In this document: piece by piece, positions 1 through 9,098 of the stretch | Numbering within the stretch: position 1 is the stretch's first letter | How the letters are laid out: each line of letters opens with the position of its first letter | Origin: Bacteroidota bacterium | Lineage (GTDB): Bacteria; Bacteroidota; Bacteroidia; Cytophagales; Cyclobacteriaceae | Direction: 5' to 3' | Assembly: GCA_023417785.1 (NCBI GenBank) | Contig: JAEZEH010000124.1 | Coordinates: forward strand, 1-64,000 | DNA: 64,000 nt | Translations under genes and position numbers: made by a program | The notes under the pieces: model-generated | Database searches by the model: none | Told to the model about the DNA's origin: nothing | The model's input: only the letters and a program-made list of their open reading frames with translations

Positions 1-1299
1 ACGCTCCATGCACATACCTGGGGACCAACCCATAATTTTATCTTGCAGGTTTGGAATAACAAGAATGGCGCCGTGCTGAGGGCAACGGAAATTATTGATC
101 CACTAAGTGAGGCAACCCCCGAACAGGTGGCTCACGCCAAATTCATGCGCGCATTCAATATGTGGGTAGTTATGGATTGTTTCGGCCAGGTGCCGTTCCG
201 GAACCCAACTGATGGGCCGGAGGTATTCCCGGATGTAATGACCCGGTCGGAAGCTTATGATTTTATTGTTCAGGATTTAAATGATGCGATTGACGGGCTA
301 CCCAATAGCAATCCAACTGCATCAAACAAAACCCGCGCTGTAAAAGCCACAGCACGGTTGCTCCTCGCGCGTGTTAAGCTTAACGCCCAGGTTTACAATG
401 GTTCTTATGCGGACGGCGAACTCGACGAGGTCATTGAACTGGTTAACGCGATCGAAGCGGAAGGTTACGGGTTGGTAGATGGAGATTATTTTGACGTGTT
501 TGTCGGCCCGAATTTCCCGAATACGGATGTAATATGGGCGGTAAGTGCCGATGTAGGTAGCAAAATCTGGAATAGCCTCCATTACAATCAGGGTGAATTT
601 ATAGCCGTCGGTGACGCCGCTACCAACTCAGGGGGGGGATGGAATGGTTTCACTACGCTGGCCGAGTTTTACGACAAATTCGAAGGTCCATCGGAGACGA
701 ATTCCCTTGGTTCTGGTCAGGAGGAACGTCGTGGTTTCACCCAGACACTAGCTTCCACTAACGCCCAAAACGAAGGGTTTGGCTACGGCTTTCAGTTTGG
801 CCAGATGTACGGATGGAGAGATGGAAACTCCGTAGAACTAACGACCAGGACGGGCGGCCCACTCATTTTCACCAAGGAGCTTCCTGGATTGGTGGGTAAT
901 AATGAAGTCACCGGTATTCGTCTGTTAAAATATTCACCTGCAAACGGGTCGTTTACTTCCGGAACCGTCGTATTTCGCTATGCTGATGCGCACCTGATGA
1001 GAGCCGAAGCAATGTTTCGAAATGGAGACGCCGCAGGCGCGCTCGCTGAAGTTAACGCGTTAAGGGCAACCCGTGAAAACACACCTCCATTGCCAGCGCT
1101 AACAGAACAGGATCTCCTCGATGAAAGAGGAAGGGAGTTGTATCTCGAGTTTATCCGCAGAACAGACATGATTCGCTTTGGGAAATTCAGCGATGCGTGG
1201 GAATTCAAGGAAGCAGGTGACGGGCATACTGATTTGTTCCCGATTCCCGCGAGTGCATTACTCTCAAATCCGGGATTAGTTCAAAATCCGGGCTACTAG
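1..1299 (+). CDS. RagB/SusD family nutrient uptake outer membrane lipoprotein, 5'-truncated by window start
   Basis: SusD proteins are outer-membrane lipoproteins that cap a SusC TonB-dependent barrel and bind glycans or other nutrients at the cell surface. The reading frame is open from base 1, so the start, signal peptide and N-terminal TPR part lie upstream; a susC gene is expected just before it. Visible family marks are the HTWGPTHNFI...VWNN segment at the very start, the ERGRELYLEFIRRTDMIRFG block (the conserved ERRRELAFEGxRxxDLIR region) and the typical end LFPIPASALLSNPGLVQNPGY-like. A hairpin terminator follows directly. The downstream VCBS lipoproteins, trehalase and GH65 remnant suggest an alpha-glucoside or trehalose-type ligand, but the sequence does not prove the substrate. 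Confidence 0.93.
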   Translation, partial: TLHAHTWGPTHNFILQVWNNKNGAVLRATEIIDPLSEATPEQVAHAKFMRAFNMWVVMDCFGQVPFRNPTDGPEVFPDVMTRSEAYDFIVQDLNDAIDGLPNSNPTASNKTRAVKATARLLLARVKLNAQVYNGSYADGELDEVIELVNAIEAEGYGLVDGDYFDVFVGPNFPNTDVIWAVSADVGSKIWNSLHYNQGEFIAVGDAATNSGGGWNGFTTLAEFYDKFEGPSETNSLGSGQEERRGFTQTLASTNAQNEGFGYGFQFGQMYGWRDGNSVELTTRTGGPLIFTKELPGLVGNNEVTGIRLLKYSPANGSFTSGTVVFRYADAHLMRAEAMFRNGDAAGALAEVNALRATRENTPPLPALTEQDLLDERGRELYLEFIRRTDMIRFGKFSDAWEFKEAGDGHTDLFPIPASALLSNPGLVQNPGY

Positions 1300-1319
1300 A
1301 ATTAATAAAGATCTCACAA

Positions 1320-1350
1320 GGGAAGAGGACGTTGTTCCTCTTCCCTTTTT
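1320..1350 (+). terminator. Rho-independent terminator after susD
   Basis: Perfect 10-bp stem GGGAAGAGGA / TCCTCTTCCC (1320-1329 with 1336-1345), loop CGTTGT, followed by five T and a further T-rich stretch. It begins 20 bases after the susD stop and separates the SusC/D unit from the VCBS genes. Confidence 0.85.
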
Positions 1351-1460
1351 CTTAAGTATGACCCTCATTCGGGAGACACCTCGTTCTCATTAGCAAATTG
1401 CACAATCTGTTTACAACCCAGTTCCAGGCCAAATCACATCAACACATTTGAGGCTGTAAA

Positions 1461-1475
1461 GACTCTTTGAGAGTC
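1461..1475. repeat. Short perfect inverted repeat upstream of the first VCBS gene
   Basis: GACTCT-TTG-AGAGTC lies about 125 bases upstream of the VCBS gene, 11 bases after a CACATTTG sequence (1443-1450) that resembles a Bacteroidota -7 element with one mismatch to TAnnTTTG. It could be an operator or a small leader hairpin. The rest of the 1300-1597 gap shows no coding sequence. Confidence 0.3.
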
Positions 1476-1597
1476 GAAATCAATGGTGGGAACACAAGAT
1501 AATGTTTACCTTGCAGCAGCGAACTTCCAGTCCCGAAATCATGGCATCGCCTGCCTTATTCTGCGCTGGTTGAACATTTGATAAAAGGGAAAGAGTG

Positions 1598-4500
1598 ATG
1601 AAAACAGGTCGGTTGCTAATTTTATTTTTCTTGAGTGTGTGTTTCTCGTGCGGTAATGAAAAATCAAACGTGCCTTCCCGAAATGATAAAACCCTTTTTA
1701 CAAAACTTTCATCAGAAGTAACGGGAATCGACTTTGTGAATGAAGTTGAAGACCAGAAGAACTTCAATATCTTTAAATACCGTAATTTCTATAATGGAGG
1801 CGGTGTCGCGATCGGTGATATAAACAACGATGGATTGCCGGACATCTACTTCACGGCAAACATGAAAAAGAATCGTCTTTTCTTAAACAAAGGCAATTTT
1901 TCATTTGTAGACATAACCGACTCCGCGGGGGTAGCCGGAAATAAACCCTGGTCAACGGGTGTGGTAATGGTCGATATCAACGGTGACGGCTATCTGGATA
2001 TCTACGTGAGCAATGCCGGAAATATGGAAGGGAATAATCACGATAATGATTTATACATCAATAATGGTGATTTGACGTTTACGGAACGCGCTGCGGAATT
2101 CAACCTTGCAAAGAGCGGTTTTTCAACCCACGCGTCATTCTTTGATTACGATAAAGACGGCGATCTCGACGTTTATTTGCTGAACAATAGCAATATTCCG
2201 GTAAGTAGTCTTGGTTATGCTGCCGACCGCGACAAAAGAGCCAATGAATGGGAAAATGTTCCTGAAATATTCCGTGGCGTAGGCGATGTGCTGATGCGAA
2301 ACGACAACGGAAAGTTTGTCGATGTAAGCGAGGAAGCCGGGATCTACGGAAGCCTGATCGGATTTGGCCTGGGCGTCCTGGTTTCTGATATCAACGGAGA
2401 TACGTATCCTGATATTTACGTGTCGAATGATTTTTACGAACGCGATTACCTGTACATCAATAAACAGGATGGAACTTTTTCGGAAGAGATTAAGGATTGG
2501 ACGTCGCACTTATGTCTTTCGGCCATGGGTGTTGATATCGCAGATATCAACAATGACGGTCTAAACGATATCTTCATTACGGATATGATGCCCGATGGCG
2601 AGCAACGAACGAAAAGCGTTATGGAGTTTGAGAGCTATGACGTATTTAAACTCAAGCAGGGTCGTGATTTTTATCAGCAGTATATCCAAAATACACTCCA
2701 GCTGAATAATGGCAATAACTCTTTTTCAGAAATTGCCTATTTCAGCGGAGTCGCCAGAACGGACTGGAGCTGGGCAGGCTTGATTTTCGATATGGACAAT
2801 GACGGTTTCAAAGACATCTACGTAACAAACGGAATCATCCACGATCTCACCGATATTGATTTTGTCGGATTCTTTGCTAATGAAATTATACAGAATGTTG
2901 TTCTGACTGGGGGAAAAAATGATGTCAAATCGATCATTGAGAAAATGCCCGTAACTCCGCTTCCCAATTATGCCTTTCGGAATAACAAGGATCTCACTTT
3001 TAAGAATGTGAGTTTCGATTGGGGGTTGAACACGCCAAGCTTTTCCAATGGATGCGCGTATGGCGACCTTGATGGAGACGGAGACCTTGATCTGGTGGTG
3101 AACAATGTAAACATGGAGTCATTTATTTTCAGAAATGAAAGCGAGAAGATGACAGCTAACCATTTCCTTCAGCTTCAACTCAAGGGTACGAAAGGCAATG
3201 TGTTCGCCATTGGTGCATCTGTCAGGGCATATGCTGGAAGCGAGGTCATTGTTCAGGAATTGATGCCGTCACGTGGCTTTCAATCGTCGATGGATTATCT
3301 GATGACGATAGGACTGGGATCGCATTCTCAGGTGGATTCTCTTGCAGTGGTCTGGCCGGACAATAAGTTGACCGTTTTGAAAAACGTAAAAGCAAACCAG
3401 AAGCTTTTATTGAATCAGAGCGAAGCCACGGAAACGTACAAGCCCTCGGAGACGAAGGCTGGAGCTACGCTTCTCACTGAACTCAATCAGAAAGCATTTG
3501 AAGCCCATATTGAGGACCCATTCAACGATTTCGATCAGGAACGGATGGTGACGCAGCAGTTGTCGAGAGAAGGCCCCGCACTTGCTGTTGGCGATGTGAA
3601 CAATGATGGCAACAATGATATTTTTATTGGCGGGGCGAAAGGGCAGCCGGCCAGAATATACGTGCACTCGGGGAAAGGCCGGTTCACTGTGATCGAAAGC
3701 GAATGTTTCACGGCGGATGCAGCTTTTGAAGACACTGCTGCATCTCTGTTCGACGCTGACAATGATGGAGATATCGACCTCATTGTTGGTTCAGGCGGAA
3801 ACGTTGCTGCTGAGAAGGGAAATTACGTGACGCGCCTTTACCTCAATGACGGAAAAGGAAATTTCATAAAATCGGAAAGCCGCGTACCATCGAATAAAAC
3901 AAATATCGCGGTGATACGTCCCCACGACTTCGATGGTGATGGCGACATTGACCTTTTTATTGGCAGCCGAAGTGTCCCGGGCGTGCTTGGCGTTGATCCT
4001 TCGCATCAGTTACTTGTTAACGATGGGAAAGGCAATTTTACAGACGCGACAGAACGTTTCGCCTATGACCTGAAGGATGCTGGAATGGTTACCGACGCGA
4101 AGTGGGTTGATATAGATGGAGATGGGAAGCTTGACCTCCTGACCGTGGCAGAGTGGGGGACACCAATGGTGATGAAAAATTCCGGGCGAAGGCTCAATCG
4201 CTTAAACACTACTCTCGATTCGTTAGGAGGGTGGTGGAAGGCTGTTCAGACAGCAGATCTGGACAACGATGGCGACATGGATATCATTCTGGGAAACAAT
4301 GGCACCAATATTCCATATCCGGCCACAGTGGAAAATCCCGTGAAATTGTGGGTCAACGATTTTGATGAAAATGGTGACATCGAGCAGATTATCACAACGC
4401 GTCAGGGCGGGGGCGATTATCCAATCCATATGAAGAAAGAACTGACAACTCAGCTGCCCGAACTGAAAAAGAAGAATCTGAAAGCAGCTGAATATGCTAA

Positions 4501-4936
4501 AAAAACTATCGAGGAGCTTTTCCCCAACGACGCGGTGAAGAATTCGATTGAAAAGCCCGTTATTTTTTCGGAGTCGCTGATTGCCGTAAATGAGGGCGAA
4601 GGACAGTTTTCAATAGTTCGGTTACCCGCCCGTGTTCAATGGTCAAGTGTGAATAAAATCACCTGTACGGACATTAATAATGACGGAGCAATGGACTTGA
4701 TCATGGGTGGAAATAACTTTGAGTTAAAGCCTCAGTTCTCACGACAGGATGCAAGTTTCGGCCATGTCCTCCTCGGGGATGGGAAGATGAATTTTGATTG
4801 GAAAGATTTCAACACCAGTGGATTTTTTATCCGTGAGGAGATTCGCGGGCTGGAGGTCTTTTCGGATAAAATGGGAAACCGGTTCGTAATCGCCGCGATA
4901 AACAACGGACGTCCAAGAATATACAAGGTAAACTAG
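1598..4936 (+). CDS. VCBS/FG-GAP repeat lipoprotein with ASPIC/UnbV domain (CRTAC1-like), paralogue 1
   Basis: Large secreted lipoprotein of the CRTAC1/ASPIC-UnbV group that often accompanies SusC/SusD pairs in Bacteroidota; its molecular role is not established. The start is ATG 1598, preceded by AAAGGGA seven bases upstream (a GTG lies just before it). The signal peptide ends in lipobox CFSC (Cys about residue 18), so it is probably anchored to the outer membrane. Two sets of beta-propeller FG-GAP/VCBS repeats carry calcium-loop motifs such as DINNDGLPDIYF and DFDGDGDIDLFIG: one at roughly 70-420, the other at 610-1110. The ASPIC/UnbV domain sits between them at roughly 520-600 (MPSRGFQSSMDY, VVWPDNK). 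The next gene has the same architecture and starts 8 bases later, so the two probably arose by tandem duplication and are co-transcribed. Confidence 0.9.
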   Translation: MKTGRLLILFFLSVCFSCGNEKSNVPSRNDKTLFTKLSSEVTGIDFVNEVEDQKNFNIFKYRNFYNGGGVAIGDINNDGLPDIYFTANMKKNRLFLNKGNFSFVDITDSAGVAGNKPWSTGVVMVDINGDGYLDIYVSNAGNMEGNNHDNDLYINNGDLTFTERAAEFNLAKSGFSTHASFFDYDKDGDLDVYLLNNSNIPVSSLGYAADRDKRANEWENVPEIFRGVGDVLMRNDNGKFVDVSEEAGIYGSLIGFGLGVLVSDINGDTYPDIYVSNDFYERDYLYINKQDGTFSEEIKDWTSHLCLSAMGVDIADINNDGLNDIFITDMMPDGEQRTKSVMEFESYDVFKLKQGRDFYQQYIQNTLQLNNGNNSFSEIAYFSGVARTDWSWAGLIFDMDNDGFKDIYVTNGIIHDLTDIDFVGFFANEIIQNVVLTGGKNDVKSIIEKMPVTPLPNYAFRNNKDLTFKNVSFDWGLNTPSFSNGCAYGDLDGDGDLDLVVNNVNMESFIFRNESEKMTANHFLQLQLKGTKGNVFAIGASVRAYAGSEVIVQELMPSRGFQSSMDYLMTIGLGSHSQVDSLAVVWPDNKLTVLKNVKANQKLLLNQSEATETYKPSETKAGATLLTELNQKAFEAHIEDPFNDFDQERMVTQQLSREGPALAVGDVNNDGNNDIFIGGAKGQPARIYVHSGKGRFTVIESECFTADAAFEDTAASLFDADNDGDIDLIVGSGGNVAAEKGNYVTRLYLNDGKGNFIKSESRVPSNKTNIAVIRPHDFDGDGDIDLFIGSRSVPGVLGVDPSHQLLVNDGKGNFTDATERFAYDLKDAGMVTDAKWVDIDGDGKLDLLTVAEWGTPMVMKNSGRRLNRLNTTLDSLGGWWKAVQTADLDNDGDMDIILGNNGTNIPYPATVENPVKLWVNDFDENGDIEQIITTRQGGGDYPIHMKKELTTQLPELKKKNLKAAEYAKKTIEELFPNDAVKNSIEKPVIFSESLIAVNEGEGQFSIVRLPARVQWSSVNKITCTDINNDGAMDLIMGGNNFELKPQFSRQDASFGHVLLGDGKMNFDWKDFNTSGFFIREEIRGLEVFSDKMGNRFVIAAINNGRPRIYKVN

Positions 4937-4944
4937 CAGGCAAG

Positions 4945-7900
4945 ATGGACAGACGAAGTGTGAGCAAATGGATCTACGCGTCGATCGTTCTTGCAATGAT
5001 TCAGGGATGCAACAAACGTGAAAAGCTCTTCGAAAAAATCGACATCGTTCAAGCAGGTATAGAATTCGAAAACAAATTAAGCCCTACAGAAGATTTCAAT
5101 ATCATCGATTATTTATACTTCTACAACGGCGGTGGTGTAGCGGTGGGAGATATCAATGGAGACGATCTTCCTGATATTTTTTTCTCGGGAAATCAAGTCA
5201 GGAACAAGTTGTACCTGAATCGGGGAAATTTGAAGTTTGAAGATATTACTGATAAAGCCGGAGTTGGCGGGAACAGTTCCTGGAATACCGGAGCGGTGAT
5301 GGCTGACGTCAACGGCGATGGTCTTCTTGATATATATGTATGTGCAGTTGTTGGGTTGAAGAATCTTCGGGGGCTAAACGAGCTGTATATCAATAACGGC
5401 GATAACACCTTTACCGAAAGAGCAGCTGAGTTCGGATTGGATTTCGATTCCTACAGTTCATCCGCCGTATTTCTCGATTATGATCTCGATGGCGATTTGG
5501 ATATGTATCTGCTCAACCACGCGGTCCACACACAGGGCTCCTTCGCCCGCGCAAGTGCCCGAAACATCAGAACCTATGAGACCGGCGATAAACTCATGAG
5601 AAACGACGGCGGCAAGTTTGTGGACGTGAGTGAACAGGCAGGAATCTACGGGGGGATAACAGGCTATGGCCTGGGGGTGGCGGTTTCCGATTTCAATCTT
5701 GACGGTTTTCCCGACATTTTCGTCGGCAATGACTTTCACGAAGATGACTACTTTTATATTAATAACGGAGATGGAACCTTTCGCGAGTCAGCGAAGGATG
5801 TTTTTACGATTACCAGCAAATTCTCTATGGGAAATGATGTCGCCGACATCAATCATGATGGTCTTCCCGATTTAATCACCCTTGATATGCTGGCGGCCGA
5901 CGAAAAAGTAGTCAAACGTTCTGAAAGTGATGACAACATCAGTATCATGAGATTGCGCACCCAGGAGTATGGTTATGGATATCAGTTTCAACGAAACATG
6001 CTGCAAGTAAATCAGGGTGATGGAACGTTTGCTGAAACAGCCCTGATAAGTAACGTGGCGGCTACTGACTGGAGCTGGAGTGCCTTGTTCGCCGACTTCA
6101 ATCACGACGGTCACCAGGATTTGTTTATTTCAAATGGGATACCGGCAAGGCCAAACGATCTTGACTACATTAAGTACGTATCAAATGAAAAGATTGTAAA
6201 TACGATCGGCAATACAAAATTAGTGGATCAGAAGGCGCTTTCTCTCATGCCATCGGGAAAGACTCAAAACTACGTGTTCCAGGGATCAGGTGATTTGGCA
6301 TTTGTAGACAAATCGCTGGAATGGTTACCTGAGGAATTAACTTGTTCAACCGCCGCAGCCATAGCTGATCTCGACAACGACGGTGACCTGGACATCATTG
6401 TCAATAACGTCGATGATCGCCCCGGCATCTACATAAACCAGACTAATGGGGCTGCGAATTATCTTAAGGTGCGACTGGATTATTCCAAAGGGAACAAATA
6501 TGGCATCGGCACTCGCCTGTATTGCTATCAGGATGGGTTGATGAGTATGCGTGAAATGTATACGGCAAGGGGATTTCAGGCATCCTCTGAGCCCCTGGTT
6601 CATTTTGGCCTCGGCTCAAAAGCAACCATTGACTCATTGGAAATAGTCTGGCCCGATGGTAAAACCCGCGTTCTGAAACAGATTGATGCAAATAAGACAA
6701 TTGTAATCTCACCAGAATCAGGACACGAATCAGTGTCTCCGGCAAAGTCTGAGCCTGCAAGCTTCTTGTTTGAATCGATTGATCAATCCGAACTCGGTAT
6801 AACCTTTCGGCATGTTGAAGATTCCTATACGGACTTCGATCGTTTGAAGTTATTACCATATCAGCAGTCTGATCGTGGTCCTGCTTCTGCTATTGGCGAT
6901 ATCAACAACGACGGGCGTATCGACATCTATTTTGGTGGGTCAAAACATATTCCCGGGCAGTTTTACATCCAGGGCGAAGATCGCTTTGTGAAAACCTCAA
7001 TTCCAGACATACTAAAAGATTCCATCAAGGAAGACACCGAGGCAGTAATTGAAGATTTTAATAATGACGGAAAGGCCGATATATTTTTGGGGACTGGCGG
7101 GGCGGATTTTTTCCATAAAGCTGCACCACTGCTCGATAGTTACTATGAAAGCAGCGCCGATGGATTTACGCTCAAGGAAATCCCTGGATATTATGAGAAT
7201 GCCTCGTGTGTTAGGCCATTTGATTTTGATGGGGATGGCGACATCGACCTTTTTGTTGGTAACCAATCCGTGTCTAACGATTTTGGAAGGATGCCGAAGT
7301 CATACCTGCTGAAAAACGAATCAGGTTCGTTTACGCCAACCCAGGTCGAACTCTTTGAGAACCTTGGTATGGTGACGGACGCCGTATGGAATGACTATGA
7401 TGGTGATGGAAAAATGGATCTGATCGTTGTTGGTGAATGGATGAAGCCTGTGTTTCTCCGGAACAATAATGATGTATTTGAGCTGCAGAGTGAAATTGTT
7501 GAAAACAAATCTGCAGGATTATGGCAGGCTATTATTCCGTTCGATATCGACCATGATGGTGACACCGATTACGTACTTGGTAACTGGGGACTAAATTCAA
7601 AATTCATTGCTTCGAATTCGCATCCAATGAGGATGTATTACAACGACTTTGACCAGAACGGGACTTTCGAGACGATCGTTGCCGTAGCAAAAGGAGAGGA
7701 ATACTACCCGCTTGACGGGCTGGATCTTCTGGCAGGACAAATGCCCGGGCTTCGAAAAAAATATACGAGTTACGAGTCTTTTGCCGGGTCACCCATAGAT
7801 AAAATATTCTCGAAAGAGCAACTTGGTAAATCTAACGTTTATGAAGTCCATCAGTTGGGTTCTGGTTATCTACTGAATGAGGGCGGAAAATTTTCGTTCG

Positions 7901-8214
7901 TTCCGTTTTCACCCGAGATGCAGCTCGCACCTATTATGGCTATGATCGAAAATGATTTCGACGGAGATGGCAAAAAGGAATTACTTGTTGGGGGCAATTA
8001 TTTTGGTGTTCAGCCATTCCATGGAAGATTTGGATCATTCCAGGGAGCGATTATCAAAAGTACGAATGAGATACTCAACGGGCGGGCCGTGGGCCTTCGC
8101 CTGATGAACAGATCTGTTCGGGCGTTTCATGTTTTTCCTTTCAAGGGAAGCGATTATCTCATGGCGACCGTCAACAATGGGCCGGCGCAATTTTACCGGA
8201 TTGCAAAAAAATGA
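4945..8214 (+). CDS. VCBS/FG-GAP repeat lipoprotein with ASPIC/UnbV domain, paralogue 2
   Basis: Paralogue of the preceding gene with the same order of parts. The N-terminal signal ends in MIQGC (lipobox; Cys about residue 22). Then come VCBS repeats with DxNxDGxxD calcium loops (for example DINGDDLPDIFFSG), an ASPIC/UnbV domain at about 505-585 (YTARGFQASSEP, IVWPDGKTR), and a second propeller block. The shared motifs YFYNGGGVA(V/I)GDI near the N-terminus and VRPFDFDGDGDIDLF in the C-terminal half show common descent, but the sequences have diverged widely, so this is not a recent duplication. It overlaps the following gene by ATGA, which indicates translational coupling. Likely surface or periplasm-facing lipoprotein; possible glycan binding or scaffold role is inference from context. 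Confidence 0.9.
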   Translation: MDRRSVSKWIYASIVLAMIQGCNKREKLFEKIDIVQAGIEFENKLSPTEDFNIIDYLYFYNGGGVAVGDINGDDLPDIFFSGNQVRNKLYLNRGNLKFEDITDKAGVGGNSSWNTGAVMADVNGDGLLDIYVCAVVGLKNLRGLNELYINNGDNTFTERAAEFGLDFDSYSSSAVFLDYDLDGDLDMYLLNHAVHTQGSFARASARNIRTYETGDKLMRNDGGKFVDVSEQAGIYGGITGYGLGVAVSDFNLDGFPDIFVGNDFHEDDYFYINNGDGTFRESAKDVFTITSKFSMGNDVADINHDGLPDLITLDMLAADEKVVKRSESDDNISIMRLRTQEYGYGYQFQRNMLQVNQGDGTFAETALISNVAATDWSWSALFADFNHDGHQDLFISNGIPARPNDLDYIKYVSNEKIVNTIGNTKLVDQKALSLMPSGKTQNYVFQGSGDLAFVDKSLEWLPEELTCSTAAAIADLDNDGDLDIIVNNVDDRPGIYINQTNGAANYLKVRLDYSKGNKYGIGTRLYCYQDGLMSMREMYTARGFQASSEPLVHFGLGSKATIDSLEIVWPDGKTRVLKQIDANKTIVISPESGHESVSPAKSEPASFLFESIDQSELGITFRHVEDSYTDFDRLKLLPYQQSDRGPASAIGDINNDGRIDIYFGGSKHIPGQFYIQGEDRFVKTSIPDILKDSIKEDTEAVIEDFNNDGKADIFLGTGGADFFHKAAPLLDSYYESSADGFTLKEIPGYYENASCVRPFDFDGDGDIDLFVGNQSVSNDFGRMPKSYLLKNESGSFTPTQVELFENLGMVTDAVWNDYDGDGKMDLIVVGEWMKPVFLRNNNDVFELQSEIVENKSAGLWQAIIPFDIDHDGDTDYVLGNWGLNSKFIASNSHPMRMYYNDFDQNGTFETIVAVAKGEEYYPLDGLDLLAGQMPGLRKKYTSYESFAGSPIDKIFSKEQLGKSNVYEVHQLGSGYLLNEGGKFSFVPFSPEMQLAPIMAMIENDFDGDGKKELLVGGNYFGVQPFHGRFGSFQGAIIKSTNEILNGRAVGLRLMNRSVRAFHVFPFKGSDYLMATVNNGPAQFYRIAKK

Positions 8215-9098
8215 AAAAGGTTTTCCTTCTCCTGGTTGCCATTGGAGTGTCAGGACTTGGCTATTATTTTTTTATCAAACCGTCGGAATTCAGAGTGAAT
8301 TTTGTTGCCAGGACTTTGCCCGGGAATTTGATCGAAACGATCCGGATATGGAATACGTCCCTTGATGATGCTACTATTTCGAAAGTGGATTCGTTTAGCG
8401 GCCTCTCCCAAAGAATCATCCACAAGGGGCGTGAGTATGTTTATGAGTGGCGATTTCGTCAATTGGCTGATTCGGTGACGAAGGTTAGCGTCAATATTTC
8501 GGAGCCTCAGAACCGTCTCCGGAACAAGCTTCTAGTCCCGTTCTCGAGTCAGCAAATTGAGGAGGACGCAAACAAAATAGTACGCCAGTATTATGAAGTC
8601 TTAAAAAGCCATCTGGAGATAACCAATGTAAATATAATTGGAGAGGCAAACATAGATCCCAGGTTCTGTATCTGTAGTAGTGCCCAGACGCTCCAGGTGG
8701 ACAAAGCAAAGGGTATGATGCGAGATTTTTTGCCGTTAAGCACGTTTGTTGACGAAATGGGACTGACTGTCGATGGACCTCCTATGATAAGAGTCCAATC
8801 ATGGAGCCATAACGACGGTTCACTGGAATTTGATTTTTGTTTTCCAATAAAGAAAGCGGAGTTATTACCGGATTCAAGACCGTTTACGTATAAAAACATT
8901 CCATCGCAGAAAGCGCTGAAGGCAGCATACTTTGGAAATTATATCACGTCGGATCGGGCGTGGTATGAGCTCTTGAACTTTGCTCAGAACAACAACTACA
9001 AAGTGGCAGGATTGCCGGTGGAAGTTTTTCATAACAACCCGAATCTCGGAATGAATGAAAAGGATTGGAAGGCTGATATATATCTGCCTGTGGAATAA
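8211..9098 (+). CDS. Membrane-anchored SRPBCC-like / GyrI-like ligand-binding protein
   Basis: 295 residues. An N-terminal hydrophobic segment (about 4-24) works as signal anchor or uncleaved helix. The middle (about 30-140) resembles a polyketide-cyclase/SRPBCC fold. The C-terminal half (about 145-295) matches the GyrI-like small-molecule-binding domain seen as the effector domain of AraC/BmrR regulators, including GPPMIRV, YGNYITSDRAWYELLNF-like and a terminal DIYLPVE. No DNA-binding domain is present. The start overlaps the stop of the VCBS gene (ATGA), so the two are probably translated together. Such anchored SRPBCC-GyrI proteins occur in Bacteroidota without a defined function; a role in binding a hydrophobic or cationic small molecule at the membrane is inference. 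Confidence 0.7.
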   Translation: MKKVFLLLVAIGVSGLGYYFFIKPSEFRVNFVARTLPGNLIETIRIWNTSLDDATISKVDSFSGLSQRIIHKGREYVYEWRFRQLADSVTKVSVNISEPQNRLRNKLLVPFSSQQIEEDANKIVRQYYEVLKSHLEITNVNIIGEANIDPRFCICSSAQTLQVDKAKGMMRDFLPLSTFVDEMGLTVDGPPMIRVQSWSHNDGSLEFDFCFPIKKAELLPDSRPFTYKNIPSQKALKAAYFGNYITSDRAWYELLNFAQNNNYKVAGLPVEVFHNNPNLGMNEKDWKADIYLPVE

